Made by a program: the position numbers and the translations under genes
The notes under the pieces: generated by a model
Seen by the model: only the letters and a program-made list of their open reading frames with translations
Database searches by the model: none
What the model was told of the DNA's origin: nothing
Shown here: positions 17,825 to 25,917 of the stretch, piece after piece
Layout: each line of letters starts with the position of its first letter
Position numbering within the stretch: position 1 is the stretch's first letter
Assembly: GCA_022843745.1 (NCBI GenBank)
Contig: JALHNB010000012.1
Span: 110,471-174,470 of the forward strand
DNA: 64,000 bases
Reading direction: 5' to 3'
Source of the DNA: Anaerolineae bacterium
GTDB taxonomy: Bacteria > Chloroflexota > Anaerolineae > Aggregatilineales > Phototrophicaceae

Positions 17825-18702
17825 CGGATGGAATCCCCGTCAGCGCCAAGTTCGTCAAGCCATGCAGCCGTGTAAGGTGAGTTTAGCTGACGATGCAACC
17901 GCTGAATGGAAGGCGCAAGCAACTGCCCCAACATATCCCGTCTATTCGGTGGTATAGGATCATAGGATGTACTGGCAATCCGAGTATTCAGGCTTGCGAG
18001 GTCGAACGTATATAACGAATCTATTCCCAGGAATTCCGCGATATTGCTCAAAAGTGCCGCTGGCTGAGTGACTAACTCCTCGAAAAAACCCACAAACATC
18101 TGGTCTGGCGGAAAAACCTGTCGCCAATGCTCAAGGGTGGTCGCATAATCCGATTTTTCCAGGATATTGCTATCCTTTAAGAAATCATTGAATTGTTCAA
18201 CCGATATTTCTGCACTCAGATAACGGTCTTGCCGATGTCTCCGCAGAGCCAATGCCGACCACGCGCGATCAAGGGGATTGCGCACCAGATAGATAATCTT
18301 GAGCTGCGGAAAATCTCTGTATATTTGCGCGATCATTTTGGGCGGCAGACCACTGTATGCGTGGCAAATCTCCCCTGCGATCTGGTTCGCCTGCGGCTGG
18401 AACAAATCGCGATACCATGAAAGTGTGCGCGGTTTAAGATAGTAATGCAGGTACCATGTGAAATTACTTTTCGAAAACTCCCCGCGCAGAAAACCCTTAG
18501 AGCGACGGCGTTCAGCTCGTTTTGCAAACATCCACATCAGCAAAATATTGGGTAGCAAAGAAGGTGTATTAAAATATCGTATCGACTTGAAGGGTGGTAG
18601 CCAGATTTGAGGATGTTGTTTCAGGTTATGAGCAAGCCATGTCGTTCCGCAGCGCTGTTCGCCGATACAAATGAAATCAGGGGACATGAACAACACTTTC
18701 AT
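17821..18702 (-). CDS. Sulfotransferase (copy A)
   Basis: The 293-residue protein carries the 5'-phosphosulfate loop PDFICIGEQRCGTTWL at about 8-23 and the 3'-phosphate segment LVRNPLDRAWS near 145. These are the two PAPS-binding sites of carbohydrate and lipid sulfotransferases. It moves sulfate from PAPS to a hydroxyl. It is most like copy D at 22057-22965: both share a QHP-IWLPP stretch after the loop, so they are probably duplicates with different target positions. Start codons at 18702 and 18687 are both possible; neither has a strong ribosome site, as expected for coupled translation. It overlaps the genes on both sides. Confidence 0.88.
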   Translation of the reverse strand: MKVLFMSPDFICIGEQRCGTTWLAHNLKQHPQIWLPPFKSIRYFNTPSLLPNILLMWMFAKRAERRRSKGFLRGEFSKSNFTWYLHYYLKPRTLSWYRDLFQPQANQIAGEICHAYSGLPPKMIAQIYRDFPQLKIIYLVRNPLDRAWSALALRRHRQDRYLSAEISVEQFNDFLKDSNILEKSDYATTLEHWRQVFPPDQMFVGFFEELVTQPAALLSNIAEFLGIDSLYTFDLASLNTRIASTSYDPIPPNRRDMLGQLLAPSIQRLHRQLNSPYTAAWLDELGADGDSIR

Positions 18703-19660
18703 TCAGGGGCAGTTGATAGTCGTACAGCATCAGGTTGAGCTTAGTAAGACTCTGGGTTTGCGCATTGCTCTCGGCATAATAGTCTCCGATGGTGTCCTGG
18801 ATTAGTGCCTGCATCCGAATCTTGCTGCGGTCTTTCCAGGTCTGCGGTAGATAACGATCCAGCCGATGTAGCCCACGTTTGATGAGATCATTATTTCGCT
18901 TGCTGGGAAATAATCCACCACCATTCATCGTATTGGGAATCGCGCTGACATAATTAAGATAGCGTTTTATCTGAAGCGAGATTGATGAGTGAGCCGGATT
19001 GACGAGTTGTTTGTAGGGAAGTGAAGCGATGCTCTCAGGATGAACAGGCAGTTGGCAGAACTCGACAATTTTTGTGACAAATTCATGGGGTTGCGCTCGA
19101 AATAATTCATAGGGCAGTACCAGGACATTTTCACGGCTAAAAAGATCATAGTAGACCTGAATTAAATAATGGAAGTGATAGCGGATAGGATCAAACTCTA
19201 TAGGATCCGTTTGATCTTTATAGATAACCGGATCCCGTAAATAATGCGCGAGGGTTTGCCTGCCTCCAGATCGGATGTATTGATTATAGGATGAATAAAG
19301 CATCGCTCTTTGCTCTCGGATGACCATGAGAATCCGCGCTTCTGGAAAAGTTTCTGCCAATCGCTGTGCCATTGGAATGCTATCACGTCCGGTATGGTGC
19401 AGCGCTCCGACCAATCGCTCTCGGCTCAGGACAGGAACGCGGTTCGTCTGTGCCTGTACTTCTTGAAAGCCAGGTGAAAAAGTTCGACGTACCTGCTGCG
19501 GATCATAGAGAAAAGGATGTGGCGCGATAATGTGTTTCTTGATGAAGTTTCCCTCATAAGGTGAACAGAAACCAATCGCTTCTGTTTGAAAAAGGTGTTC
19601 CTGAAGAAACGATGTCCCTGTTTTGTGATAGCCTATATGGATCAACAGCGGAATTGGCAT
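18677..19660 (-). CDS. Sulfotransferase-like protein (copy B)
   Basis: From ATG 19660 the product has 327 residues and starts MPIPLLIHIGYHKTGTSFLQEHLF, cut here to its key parts: HIGYHKTGTSFL is the PAPS 5'-phosphosulfate loop. MVIREQRAMLYSSYNQYI (about 120) is the 3'-phosphate segment with the conserved Arg and Ser. It belongs to a different subgroup from copies A and D. A longer open frame reaching 19819 runs through a duplicated copy of the gene start and through a broken gene, so I reject it. The short direct duplication just upstream (19666-19698) repeats the ribosome site and first codons. The gene overlaps copy A downstream by up to 26 bases. Confidence 0.8.
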   Translation of the reverse strand: MPIPLLIHIGYHKTGTSFLQEHLFQTEAIGFCSPYEGNFIKKHIIAPHPFLYDPQQVRRTFSPGFQEVQAQTNRVPVLSRERLVGALHHTGRDSIPMAQRLAETFPEARILMVIREQRAMLYSSYNQYIRSGGRQTLAHYLRDPVIYKDQTDPIEFDPIRYHFHYLIQVYYDLFSRENVLVLPYELFRAQPHEFVTKIVEFCQLPVHPESIASLPYKQLVNPAHSSISLQIKRYLNYVSAIPNTMNGGGLFPSKRNNDLIKRGLHRLDRYLPQTWKDRSKIRMQALIQDTIGDYYAESNAQTQSLTKLNLMLYDYQLPLNESVVHVP

Positions 19661-19708
19661 GATTGTTATCCTATAGAGATTAACAGTGGAATTGGCATGA
19701 TTGTCATC
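19640..19708 (-). repeat. 38-bp tandem duplication of the 5' end of sulfotransferase B
   Basis: Bases 19640-19670 and 19678-19708 match at 28 of 31 positions with a 38-base period. On the minus strand the upstream copy reads MPIPLLISIG and then TAA. The downstream copy reads MPIPLLIHIG and continues into the full gene. The upstream copy is therefore an 11-codon mini-cistron (19666-19698) that ends five bases before the true ATG. Confidence 0.8.
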
Positions 19709-19730
19709 GTTATTGCATAGATAATAATAA

Positions 19731-19919
19731 TCAGTGTGTCCGCATGTCCGCAAAAAATAATTCAATATCATGGGCGATTTGCAAGTGAGGCGTATCCTGC
19801 GGCCAGCGCGTTTTTTCAAGAGGTTCGTGCAATGCGCCGACCCCAGGAAGTTGATTCAAGAGGTGACATATCAGTGTCGTGCCGGAGCGCGGCACACCTG
19901 TTAGGATTATGTTGCTCAT
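19731..19919 (-). pseudogene. Truncated sulfotransferase (copy C), N-terminal remnant
   Basis: From ATG 19919 the frame codes 62 residues: MSNIILTGVPRSGTTLICHLL, followed by NQLPGVGALHEPLEK and about 25 more, and then a stop. GVPRSGTTLI is an intact PAPS 5'-phosphosulfate loop, but the remaining 200 or more residues of a sulfotransferase, including the 3'-phosphate site, are absent. Only 70 bases separate it from the next gene. I therefore read it as the remnant of a gene cut by a deletion, although a short expressed protein cannot be excluded because its ATG overlaps the stop of the upstream GT4 gene in the coupled ATGA form. Confidence 0.75.
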
Positions 19920-21052
19920 GTATCGATCACCCGCCGATAAAGCTGAAAATGAGCATGGGCAGTGCGCTCCCATGAAAATAAAGCTGCGCGTTCCAGTCCC
20001 TTCTGAATGAGATTCTCACGATAGCTGCCCTGCTGCAAGGCTCGCCGCAGCGCATCAGCGATAGATTCAACATCTTCGGCATCTTCGATCAGCGAAGCAG
20101 CGCCACCCGCAATTTCTGGCATCGCCGCCAGATTGCTGGTTACAACCGTCGTACCACAGGCCATTGCCTCAATAATGGGAATCCCAAAGCCTTCGTATAA
20201 TGACGGAAAACAGAAGGCATCCGCACCACAATACAAATCAACCAGCGTTGCATCATCCACCGCGCCCAGAAAAACCAGCGAATCCAGGATGTTGGCTTTT
20301 TGGGCAGCGCTCACGACTTCATGCTGCTGTGCATGATTTCTGCCAGCCAGCACCAGCCGATGCGGTATCCCATCCTGTTTTTTAAGCTGCTGAAATGCCT
20401 GTACCAGCCGGACGACATTTTTGCGGCGCGAACATGGCCCAAGGAATAACAAATAAGGATATGCCAGCTTCAGATTATAGGCCAATCGCTGCTGGACAGC
20501 ACTTTTGGGTGCGGGTGAAAACCGATCATGGTCGATACCATGATAAATCACGCTGATCTGCTCAGGCTGGATGTCATAATGCTGGCTGATTTCCTGCTTG
20601 CTCCACTCGGAAACTGTAATAAAGTGCGCCCGAGCCGCCTGCGCTGCACGTATCGTCTCCGTAATTGATTCAGCGCGGTCAGCAACCGTATCCCATTCCG
20701 GCGCAACCGATGCTGCTGCTCCATGAACCGTTAAAACACATTTTTGTCGGTTGGTGTTCCACGTTGACGGCAGGTTATGAGATGGAAAATGGAGCAGCGC
20801 TGACTTGGCAATTTGTTGGCCCGCCGGAAGCAGAAACCGCTTGTTCCATCCTTCAATATACCAGGGAAGTTTGTAGGGCTTGAATCGCTGGTGCCATACC
20901 TGCGCAGGTACAGATACTCCCCAGAACAGCACCTTCATATCCAGTCGATATGCTTCAGATTTTGGATGCCCGGTCAGGCCCATCATGTAGCGAGTAACAC
21001 CGTTGTAGTGAGGATGAGGAACGCGGTCAACCAATAATACAGTATCAGCCAT
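19916..21052 (-). CDS. GT4-family glycosyltransferase
   Basis: I start the 378-residue protein at ATG 21052, where it overlaps the preceding gene by eight bases. A longer open frame to 21214 lies inside that gene. It begins ADTVLLVDRVPHPHYNGVTRYM, an N-terminal acceptor domain. The GT-B donor site is typical: YLLFLGPCSRRKNVVRLVQAF, GAVDDATLVDLYCGADAFCFP, then SLYEGFGIPIIEAMACGTTV with the EX7E glutamates. It adds a sugar from a nucleotide sugar with retention, at the cytoplasmic face. The stop codon overlaps the start of the broken sulfotransferase gene. Confidence 0.9.
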   Translation of the reverse strand: MADTVLLVDRVPHPHYNGVTRYMMGLTGHPKSEAYRLDMKVLFWGVSVPAQVWHQRFKPYKLPWYIEGWNKRFLLPAGQQIAKSALLHFPSHNLPSTWNTNRQKCVLTVHGAAASVAPEWDTVADRAESITETIRAAQAARAHFITVSEWSKQEISQHYDIQPEQISVIYHGIDHDRFSPAPKSAVQQRLAYNLKLAYPYLLFLGPCSRRKNVVRLVQAFQQLKKQDGIPHRLVLAGRNHAQQHEVVSAAQKANILDSLVFLGAVDDATLVDLYCGADAFCFPSLYEGFGIPIIEAMACGTTVVTSNLAAMPEIAGGAASLIEDAEDVESIADALRRALQQGSYRENLIQKGLERAALFSWERTAHAHFQLYRRVIDT

Positions 21053-22052
21053 TTTGTTGACCCCGCGTTTGGCGGCTGATCGAACGCTGCTTCCAGGCCT
21101 CATAAAAATAATGCGGAAAATCCCACCCTCTCGCCTTAAAGTTTTTCTCGCGCCAGTAGCGTATATATAATCGCAGAAAACGAGCAAAGATATTTTCTGA
21201 TCGGCGTTCGACAATTAACGCATATTCTAATCGTTCCAGAATAGGCACAGCGCTTCGGTCAAAATCAAAAATTGGAATGTCATCCGCTGCATAGGCACGA
21301 ATATGCTGGACGGCGGCGGACAAACGCAGCGTTAAATGATAACGACGCGCCCAATCCTCAAGCTGCAACCAATCAATCTGGTCGCCGGAGCGCCGCAAGA
21401 TCATCACCGCGTCGGCAATCCAGATCAGACGCGGGTAATTTCGCCACGACACTCCCTCAATACATACCTGCCACATCAATAGTGTTGGCGAAGGCTTTGC
21501 ATCCGAAATATGGGTAGTGACTACACTTGTAGGTAGAGGGTCAACCGACTGAATTTCCAGCCTGCCACCCTGTGGATGTTGCCAATGTTGCTTGTTTGGC
21601 GCTGTACCTTGCCACCCCATTGCTTGCAGCGTATTGACCGCTATTTCCCGATGCTGGGGCGCAACCCATATCGCAGCGGAATCGAGGCGACGTGTGCCAG
21701 CATCGGGATAATAATGTTGCACGAGCGCTGTGCCTTGCGTGGTAGACCATACGCAGCCTGCCGCTGTCAGCGCATCGAACACCGGTTGACATTGCTGGAG
21801 TGTTAGTTGAGTTTTCGCCCAGTTTTGACGATGAATCCCGCGTAGTCGCCCTTTCAATGGATGATCTTCAATCAGGCTGCCTACATTCACATACAGCAGC
21901 CCCAACAGTAAAAATGAATAATCGTCCACGTTTTCAAAATCGGTTGCTTGTACCCAGCTTTCCCATGCCTCGAATGCCGCATCATCGGTAGCCAATGCCG
22001 CCTGTAACAACAAGGCCTGATCGTGATTTAAGGGTGGCACGGAGATGGGCAT
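21045..22052 (-). CDS. Degenerate NTP_transf_5 family protein (active site lost)
   Basis: The 335-residue product (ATG 22052, four bases after the upstream stop) aligns by eye with the family member at 13914-15023. There, WLKGIALAYDVYP and DLDIWV form the active site. Here the matching segments read TTQGTALVQHYYP and LDSAAIWV, so Lys becomes Gln 106 and the second metal-binding Asp becomes Ala 126. Asp 124 is kept. The later region (RLIWIADAVMILRRSGDQIDWLQLEDWARRYHL in part) matches the helical half of the family. It is probably a non-catalytic partner or regulator of the active copy, or a decaying gene. It is packed between a sulfotransferase and a GT4 gene and is translated in coupled fashion. 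Confidence 0.65.
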   Translation of the reverse strand: MPISVPPLNHDQALLLQAALATDDAAFEAWESWVQATDFENVDDYSFLLLGLLYVNVGSLIEDHPLKGRLRGIHRQNWAKTQLTLQQCQPVFDALTAAGCVWSTTQGTALVQHYYPDAGTRRLDSAAIWVAPQHREIAVNTLQAMGWQGTAPNKQHWQHPQGGRLEIQSVDPLPTSVVTTHISDAKPSPTLLMWQVCIEGVSWRNYPRLIWIADAVMILRRSGDQIDWLQLEDWARRYHLTLRLSAAVQHIRAYAADDIPIFDFDRSAVPILERLEYALIVERRSENIFARFLRLYIRYWREKNFKARGWDFPHYFYEAWKQRSISRQTRGQQNG

Positions 22053-22056
22053 ATGT

Positions 22057-22965
22057 TTACATGCCGCCGTATGGAGTGGGCAGATGCGCTTGCTGGAGCG
22101 TTTGGCTAACCGATTCCAACCAGCGCTGCGTATACCCATTGTCAAACATTTGATGGAGCTTCAGGATTTGCGGGTAATATCGACGAGCGAGTTCGATTGC
22201 AAATTCTTCACTCATTTGGGCATATGGGCGGTGATGTACTTTTTCACCGACATCCTGCTGAATATGGCGTTCGTGAGGATCGACACCAATGAATGTATAA
22301 ATTGTTTTGATGACCTCGGCAGGCGATTCCGCGATTTGTTCAAAGAAAATGACTTGAATCTGTTCCTGACGGTAAAACTGTCCCCAAATATCCAGCGTTT
22401 GCAGATAATCCGAATTTCGCTGTGCCATGTCCCAGTTTAGAAAATTCGCAATTTCTACTTCACTTGCCTGCTGTAACCCCTCATGACCGAAGCGCGAGAA
22501 ATACATTGCTGCTTGTGACCAGATACGGTCAATCGGATTTCTCAGCATGTAGATAATTTTGGCATTTGGCAGGAGTTCATAGACGTGCCGAACCTGTGGT
22601 AAAGACAGGCGGGCGTAGGCCGGCGTTATATCCCCTGCTCGCTGATGAGGCGCATTCTGAAACAGCTTTTCGTACCATCTATCACCCCGTGTACTAAGAA
22701 AGAACTCCATATACCAGCCAATATGTTGAGGGTTCTTGCGCATATCCTGAATCGCAGGCTCTAACCAGCGCCACAACATATACCGTTCAGATTGGCCTCG
22801 CAGTGCATCGAGTATGAGGGGGCGGTTGCTGCGGTCAAAATAATGGATTTCCTTAATCGGCGGCAGCCAGATTTCAGGGTGTTGGCGCAGGTTGTAGTAT
22901 AGCCAGGTTGTTCCGGCTTTTTGTGCGCCAATACACAAAAAATGAGGCTTGCTCAGGGGTGTCAT
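22057..22965 (-). CDS. Sulfotransferase (copy D)
   Basis: The 302-residue protein shows LCIGAQKAGTTWLYYNL (PAPS 5'-phosphosulfate loop, about 10-26) and YMLRNPIDRIWSQ (3'-phosphate site, about 140-152). The overall plan is that of soluble heparan-type or lipid sulfotransferases. It closely resembles copy A, sharing the QHP-IWLPP segment and the IPAxxxxD spacing. The probable function is O-sulfation of the cluster product. The ATG overlaps the upstream SMP-30 stop by four bases and the stop is four bases from the next start. Confidence 0.88.
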   Translation of the reverse strand: MTPLSKPHFLCIGAQKAGTTWLYYNLRQHPEIWLPPIKEIHYFDRSNRPLILDALRGQSERYMLWRWLEPAIQDMRKNPQHIGWYMEFFLSTRGDRWYEKLFQNAPHQRAGDITPAYARLSLPQVRHVYELLPNAKIIYMLRNPIDRIWSQAAMYFSRFGHEGLQQASEVEIANFLNWDMAQRNSDYLQTLDIWGQFYRQEQIQVIFFEQIAESPAEVIKTIYTFIGVDPHERHIQQDVGEKVHHRPYAQMSEEFAIELARRYYPQILKLHQMFDNGYTQRWLESVSQTLQQAHLPTPYGGM

Positions 22966-23885
22966 AGCAGTCGCCCTTTTGTGAGCATACGGACGCGATA
23001 AACCGAGGTCTGGGCAGTGACATACAGCGATTGACCATCATCGCCCCACGCACAATTCGCGGGAATCTCTGGCAGGACGATTGTTCCCAGATGGACAGCT
23101 TCCGGCGTGAATACCCATACGCCACCCGGCCCGGTCACAAAAAGAACCCCATTCTCATCCAGCTTCATGCCGTCGGGATTACCGGGTGCTGGGGTGTCCA
23201 TATCATAAAAAAACTGCCCATTTTCGAGCATCCCGTCTGCGCGAACATCAAAAACTCTGAGAATCCGCTGCTTTGAATCGCCAATATACAGGCGCTTTTC
23301 ATCTGGCGAGAATGCCAGACCATTCGGCCCGACAAAATCGTCAGCGACGAGGGTTAATGTGCCATCAGATGTGAGGCGATAAACGCCCTGATGCTGCTGT
23401 TCCTGCTGCTCAGGGCGAATACCATAGGGCGGATCGGTGAAATAAATGCTGCCGTCGCTTTTCACGACGACATCATTCGGGCTGTTCAGGAGATGCCCAT
23501 TATAGGTATCCGCGATAACGGTCACTTTACCGTTGGGTTCAGTCCGTGTGACGCGCCGTGTCTGGTGTTCGCAAGCAATCAAGCGCCCTTCCAGATCGAG
23601 CGTCAGGCCGTTTGACATGCCGCTGGGTTCGCGGAATGTCGATTTTTCTTTGCCATGCAGACGGTGGATACGATCCGATGGAATATCGCTGAACAGCAGA
23701 TCGCCCTCCCCTTTCAACCAGATTGGCCCTTCGGTAAAACGGCAGCCGGTAGTGACCAATTCAATTTCTGCATCGGGTGCGATTAACTGCCATAAACGTT
23801 CGTCATGTACGATCATAACGATACCTTGCCTCTGCTTGATAAATCGGGCGTGTAAACTTCGGGCTGCGGTCTTCAACCACTCCAT
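22962..23885 (-). CDS. SMP-30/gluconolactonase-like beta-propeller protein
   Basis: From ATG 23885 (ribosome site AAGG nine bases upstream) the protein has 307 residues. It has the six-bladed propeller signs of the SMP-30/gluconolaconase/LRE family: CRFTEGPIWL with the metal-binding Glu, NSPNDVVV with the Asn-Asp, FVGPNGLAFSPDEKRLYIGD, and APGNPDGMKLD with the active-site Asp. These enzymes hydrolyse sugar lactones with a divalent metal. In a cluster with an SDR and a Gfo/Idh/MocA enzyme, it could open a lactone formed during sugar oxidation. There is no signal peptide, so it acts in the cytoplasm. It overlaps the next gene by four bases. Confidence 0.85.
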   Translation of the reverse strand: MEWLKTAARSLHARFIKQRQGIVMIVHDERLWQLIAPDAEIELVTTGCRFTEGPIWLKGEGDLLFSDIPSDRIHRLHGKEKSTFREPSGMSNGLTLDLEGRLIACEHQTRRVTRTEPNGKVTVIADTYNGHLLNSPNDVVVKSDGSIYFTDPPYGIRPEQQEQQHQGVYRLTSDGTLTLVADDFVGPNGLAFSPDEKRLYIGDSKQRILRVFDVRADGMLENGQFFYDMDTPAPGNPDGMKLDENGVLFVTGPGGVWVFTPEAVHLGTIVLPEIPANCAWGDDGQSLYVTAQTSVYRVRMLTKGRLL

Positions 23886-23896
23886 CGCATTATGCC

Positions 23897-25087
23897 TTAT
23901 CTCCAACGCGGTATTTGCTGCTTGCCATCAATCAGTTGACTGAACAGCGCATCATAAGCATGATAGTCCAGCGGCAATCGTACCGTCTCGCCTGTAAGCG
24001 CCGCCATCACCAGCGCGTTGATACACTCTAGCGCATGGAGTGCGTCTTCTCCACTCACCATTGGCTTACTTCCATTTAAAACTGCGTCCACAAATTGATA
24101 TAAAACCGCGCCATGTCCGCTTGATGGGACGACTGGTTTTTGTGACGAGAAAAACCGACCTGCCCGCTGTGCTAACCGCTGCCCTATCGGGCGTGTCTGG
24201 ATGCTGCGCCATGTGATATGCGGTTGATGATGATCGTCAGAAACGGCGGAAACCGATTCCGTAATCGGGCGATCATACAATCCGATTTTCAGACGGTCAT
24301 TGGGATTATGCGCCAGCGATTGAGCACTCGGCAAAATAATCATGCCACGATCACCGATAATTTGCCGTATATCGCCAATATGCGGTTGATTGATGCTGGC
24401 CTGTAAGGTGACGAGAACATCGTTTTCGAATTTGATGATCGCGCCAAGCGCATCTTCCAACGGCGTGTCGTGCAGTTGATTGCCGAGCATCGCTGTCACC
24501 GCCACTGGCTTGCCGAACAACCAGCACAGGAGGTCAATATCGTGGCTGATCTGGTTCATCATCAGGCCGCCCCCTGCGCCTTCCCATGTGCCGCGCCATG
24601 CCGACTGGCGATAATACTGCTCTGGGCGAAATGATTGCCACGTCCATAACACCTGGCGCACCCGCCCGATAGAACCTTCCATGATGATTCGCTTGAGCAT
24701 CTGCGGTGTCGCGTAACTGCGATACTGATACATGACACCGATCTGTAAATTGCGAGTCTGGGCTTCTTTGACCATCGCCGCTGCGAGAGAGGCCGTCAGC
24801 GCGAAAGGCTTTTCCACCAGAGTATGTAACCCACGCTGCAAACAGGCCAGCCCAACCGTCCCCAGCAGATGATGTGGCAGCGCGATGGATACCGCATCCA
24901 CGATGTCATCCGCCAGCATCGCCCGATAATCGGTATAGGCTCTGACGTTATATTCCCCCGCCGCGCGTTGAACGTAATCCGCATCGCTATCGACAAGCGC
25001 TGTGAGCCGCACATCCGGGTGATTTTTTGCCCATTTGATGTGATATTGCCCAACGCCCTTAATGCCGATGACACCATAACGGAGCAT
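23897..25087 (-). CDS. Gfo/Idh/MocA family oxidoreductase
   Basis: The 396-residue protein starts with a Rossmann fold (RYGVIGIKGVGQYHIKWA). It has the family motif EKPFALT at about 93, carrying the catalytic Lys, and GGGLMMNQISHDIDLLCWL, with His and Asp in the substrate pocket. Members oxidise or epimerise sugars, often as nucleotide sugars, with NAD(P). An unusual serine-rich insertion near residues 265-300 lengthens it compared with the usual 330-350 residues. GGAGA lies nine bases before the ATG. It is followed closely by the SMP-30 gene and preceded by an SDR gene at five bases, so the three enzymes probably form one sugar-modifying branch. Confidence 0.9.
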   Translation of the reverse strand: MLRYGVIGIKGVGQYHIKWAKNHPDVRLTALVDSDADYVQRAAGEYNVRAYTDYRAMLADDIVDAVSIALPHHLLGTVGLACLQRGLHTLVEKPFALTASLAAAMVKEAQTRNLQIGVMYQYRSYATPQMLKRIIMEGSIGRVRQVLWTWQSFRPEQYYRQSAWRGTWEGAGGGLMMNQISHDIDLLCWLFGKPVAVTAMLGNQLHDTPLEDALGAIIKFENDVLVTLQASINQPHIGDIRQIIGDRGMIILPSAQSLAHNPNDRLKIGLYDRPITESVSAVSDDHHQPHITWRSIQTRPIGQRLAQRAGRFFSSQKPVVPSSGHGAVLYQFVDAVLNGSKPMVSGEDALHALECINALVMAALTGETVRLPLDYHAYDALFSQLIDGKQQIPRWR

Positions 25088-25092
25088 GATCG

Positions 25093-25914
25093 CTAGTCTC
25101 CAGGGACATCAAAAGGGATACGTCCACTGTAGAGCGACATGCCAGCGTCAATTTTCAGGGTTGTGCCTGTCGTGTAGTGCGAGAAAAAATCGGAGGCGAG
25201 ATACACAGCCGCCCGTCCGATAAATTCCGGCTCAATTGTGCGCCCATGCAGCAAAGCCAGTCGGGAAATTTCGGCTTCTTCCTGTGTCCACCCCGGCGCG
25301 ACACCGTTCACGCGAACGCCATACGGGGCTAATTCGACGGCTAATTCCCGCATTACCGCCGCCTGTGCTGCCTTCGCCGCGCTGTAGATCGGCCAGCGTG
25401 AGGGTAAGTCCGCGTGCAGCGACCCGATGAAGATGATACACCCCGCCCGCCGCTGCTTCATGTCGGCAGCAATCCGGCGTGTCAGGCGCATCGGTGCTTC
25501 CAGATTCAGGCTGGCTGATCGCTGCCAATCGGCATCAGTGGCCTCAAAAAAAGAGACTTCTGTCTGCCACCCGGCATTCAGAACCAATATGTCAATCGGC
25601 TGTTCAGGCGATAAACGATTCAGCACCTCGTCATTGAGATCGGCGAGATCAACATAATGCGCCTGCGTATGAACCGGATAAGCGGAAAGGTCGCGCTCAA
25701 GTGCCTGCCCGCGTTCGACATCGCGCTCGATAAACACGATATTCGCGCCCTGCTGCGCCATCTCTAGCGCAATCGCTCGGCCAATATTTTGTCCTGCGCC
25801 TGTAATCAATGCCGTTTTTCCACTCAGGAGCGCACCCACGTATATCATCTGTGGTGCATTCGGGCTGATAACCGCCCTGCCCCAGAGTCGTTGGATGAAC
25901 CGCCGGAATCGCAT
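25093..25914 (-). CDS. Short-chain dehydrogenase/reductase
   Basis: The 273-residue protein has ALITGAGQNIGRAIA (cofactor loop, about 35-49), LVLNAGW, IFIGS with the catalytic Ser and YSAAKAAQAAV giving YxxxK. A 30-residue N-terminal extension (MRFRRFIQRLWGR...) is basic. The SDR acts on a hydroxyl/keto group with NAD(P). The final FDVPGD is a short tail. The gene follows the sulfotransferase stop by three bases and precedes the Gfo/Idh/MocA gene by five, so the three are co-transcribed. The substrate is probably a sugar or sugar-lipid of the cluster. Confidence 0.9.
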   Translation of the reverse strand: MRFRRFIQRLWGRAVISPNAPQMIYVGALLSGKTALITGAGQNIGRAIALEMAQQGANIVFIERDVERGQALERDLSAYPVHTQAHYVDLADLNDEVLNRLSPEQPIDILVLNAGWQTEVSFFEATDADWQRSASLNLEAPMRLTRRIAADMKQRRAGCIIFIGSLHADLPSRWPIYSAAKAAQAAVMRELAVELAPYGVRVNGVAPGWTQEEAEISRLALLHGRTIEPEFIGRAAVYLASDFFSHYTTGTTLKIDAGMSLYSGRIPFDVPGD

Positions 25915-25917
25915 ATT

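Noticed and set aside
19661..19819. N-terminal extension of sulfotransferase B to 19819
   Set aside because: The frame is open, but it runs through the duplicated gene start and the broken sulfotransferase, and homology starts only at the ATG at 19660.
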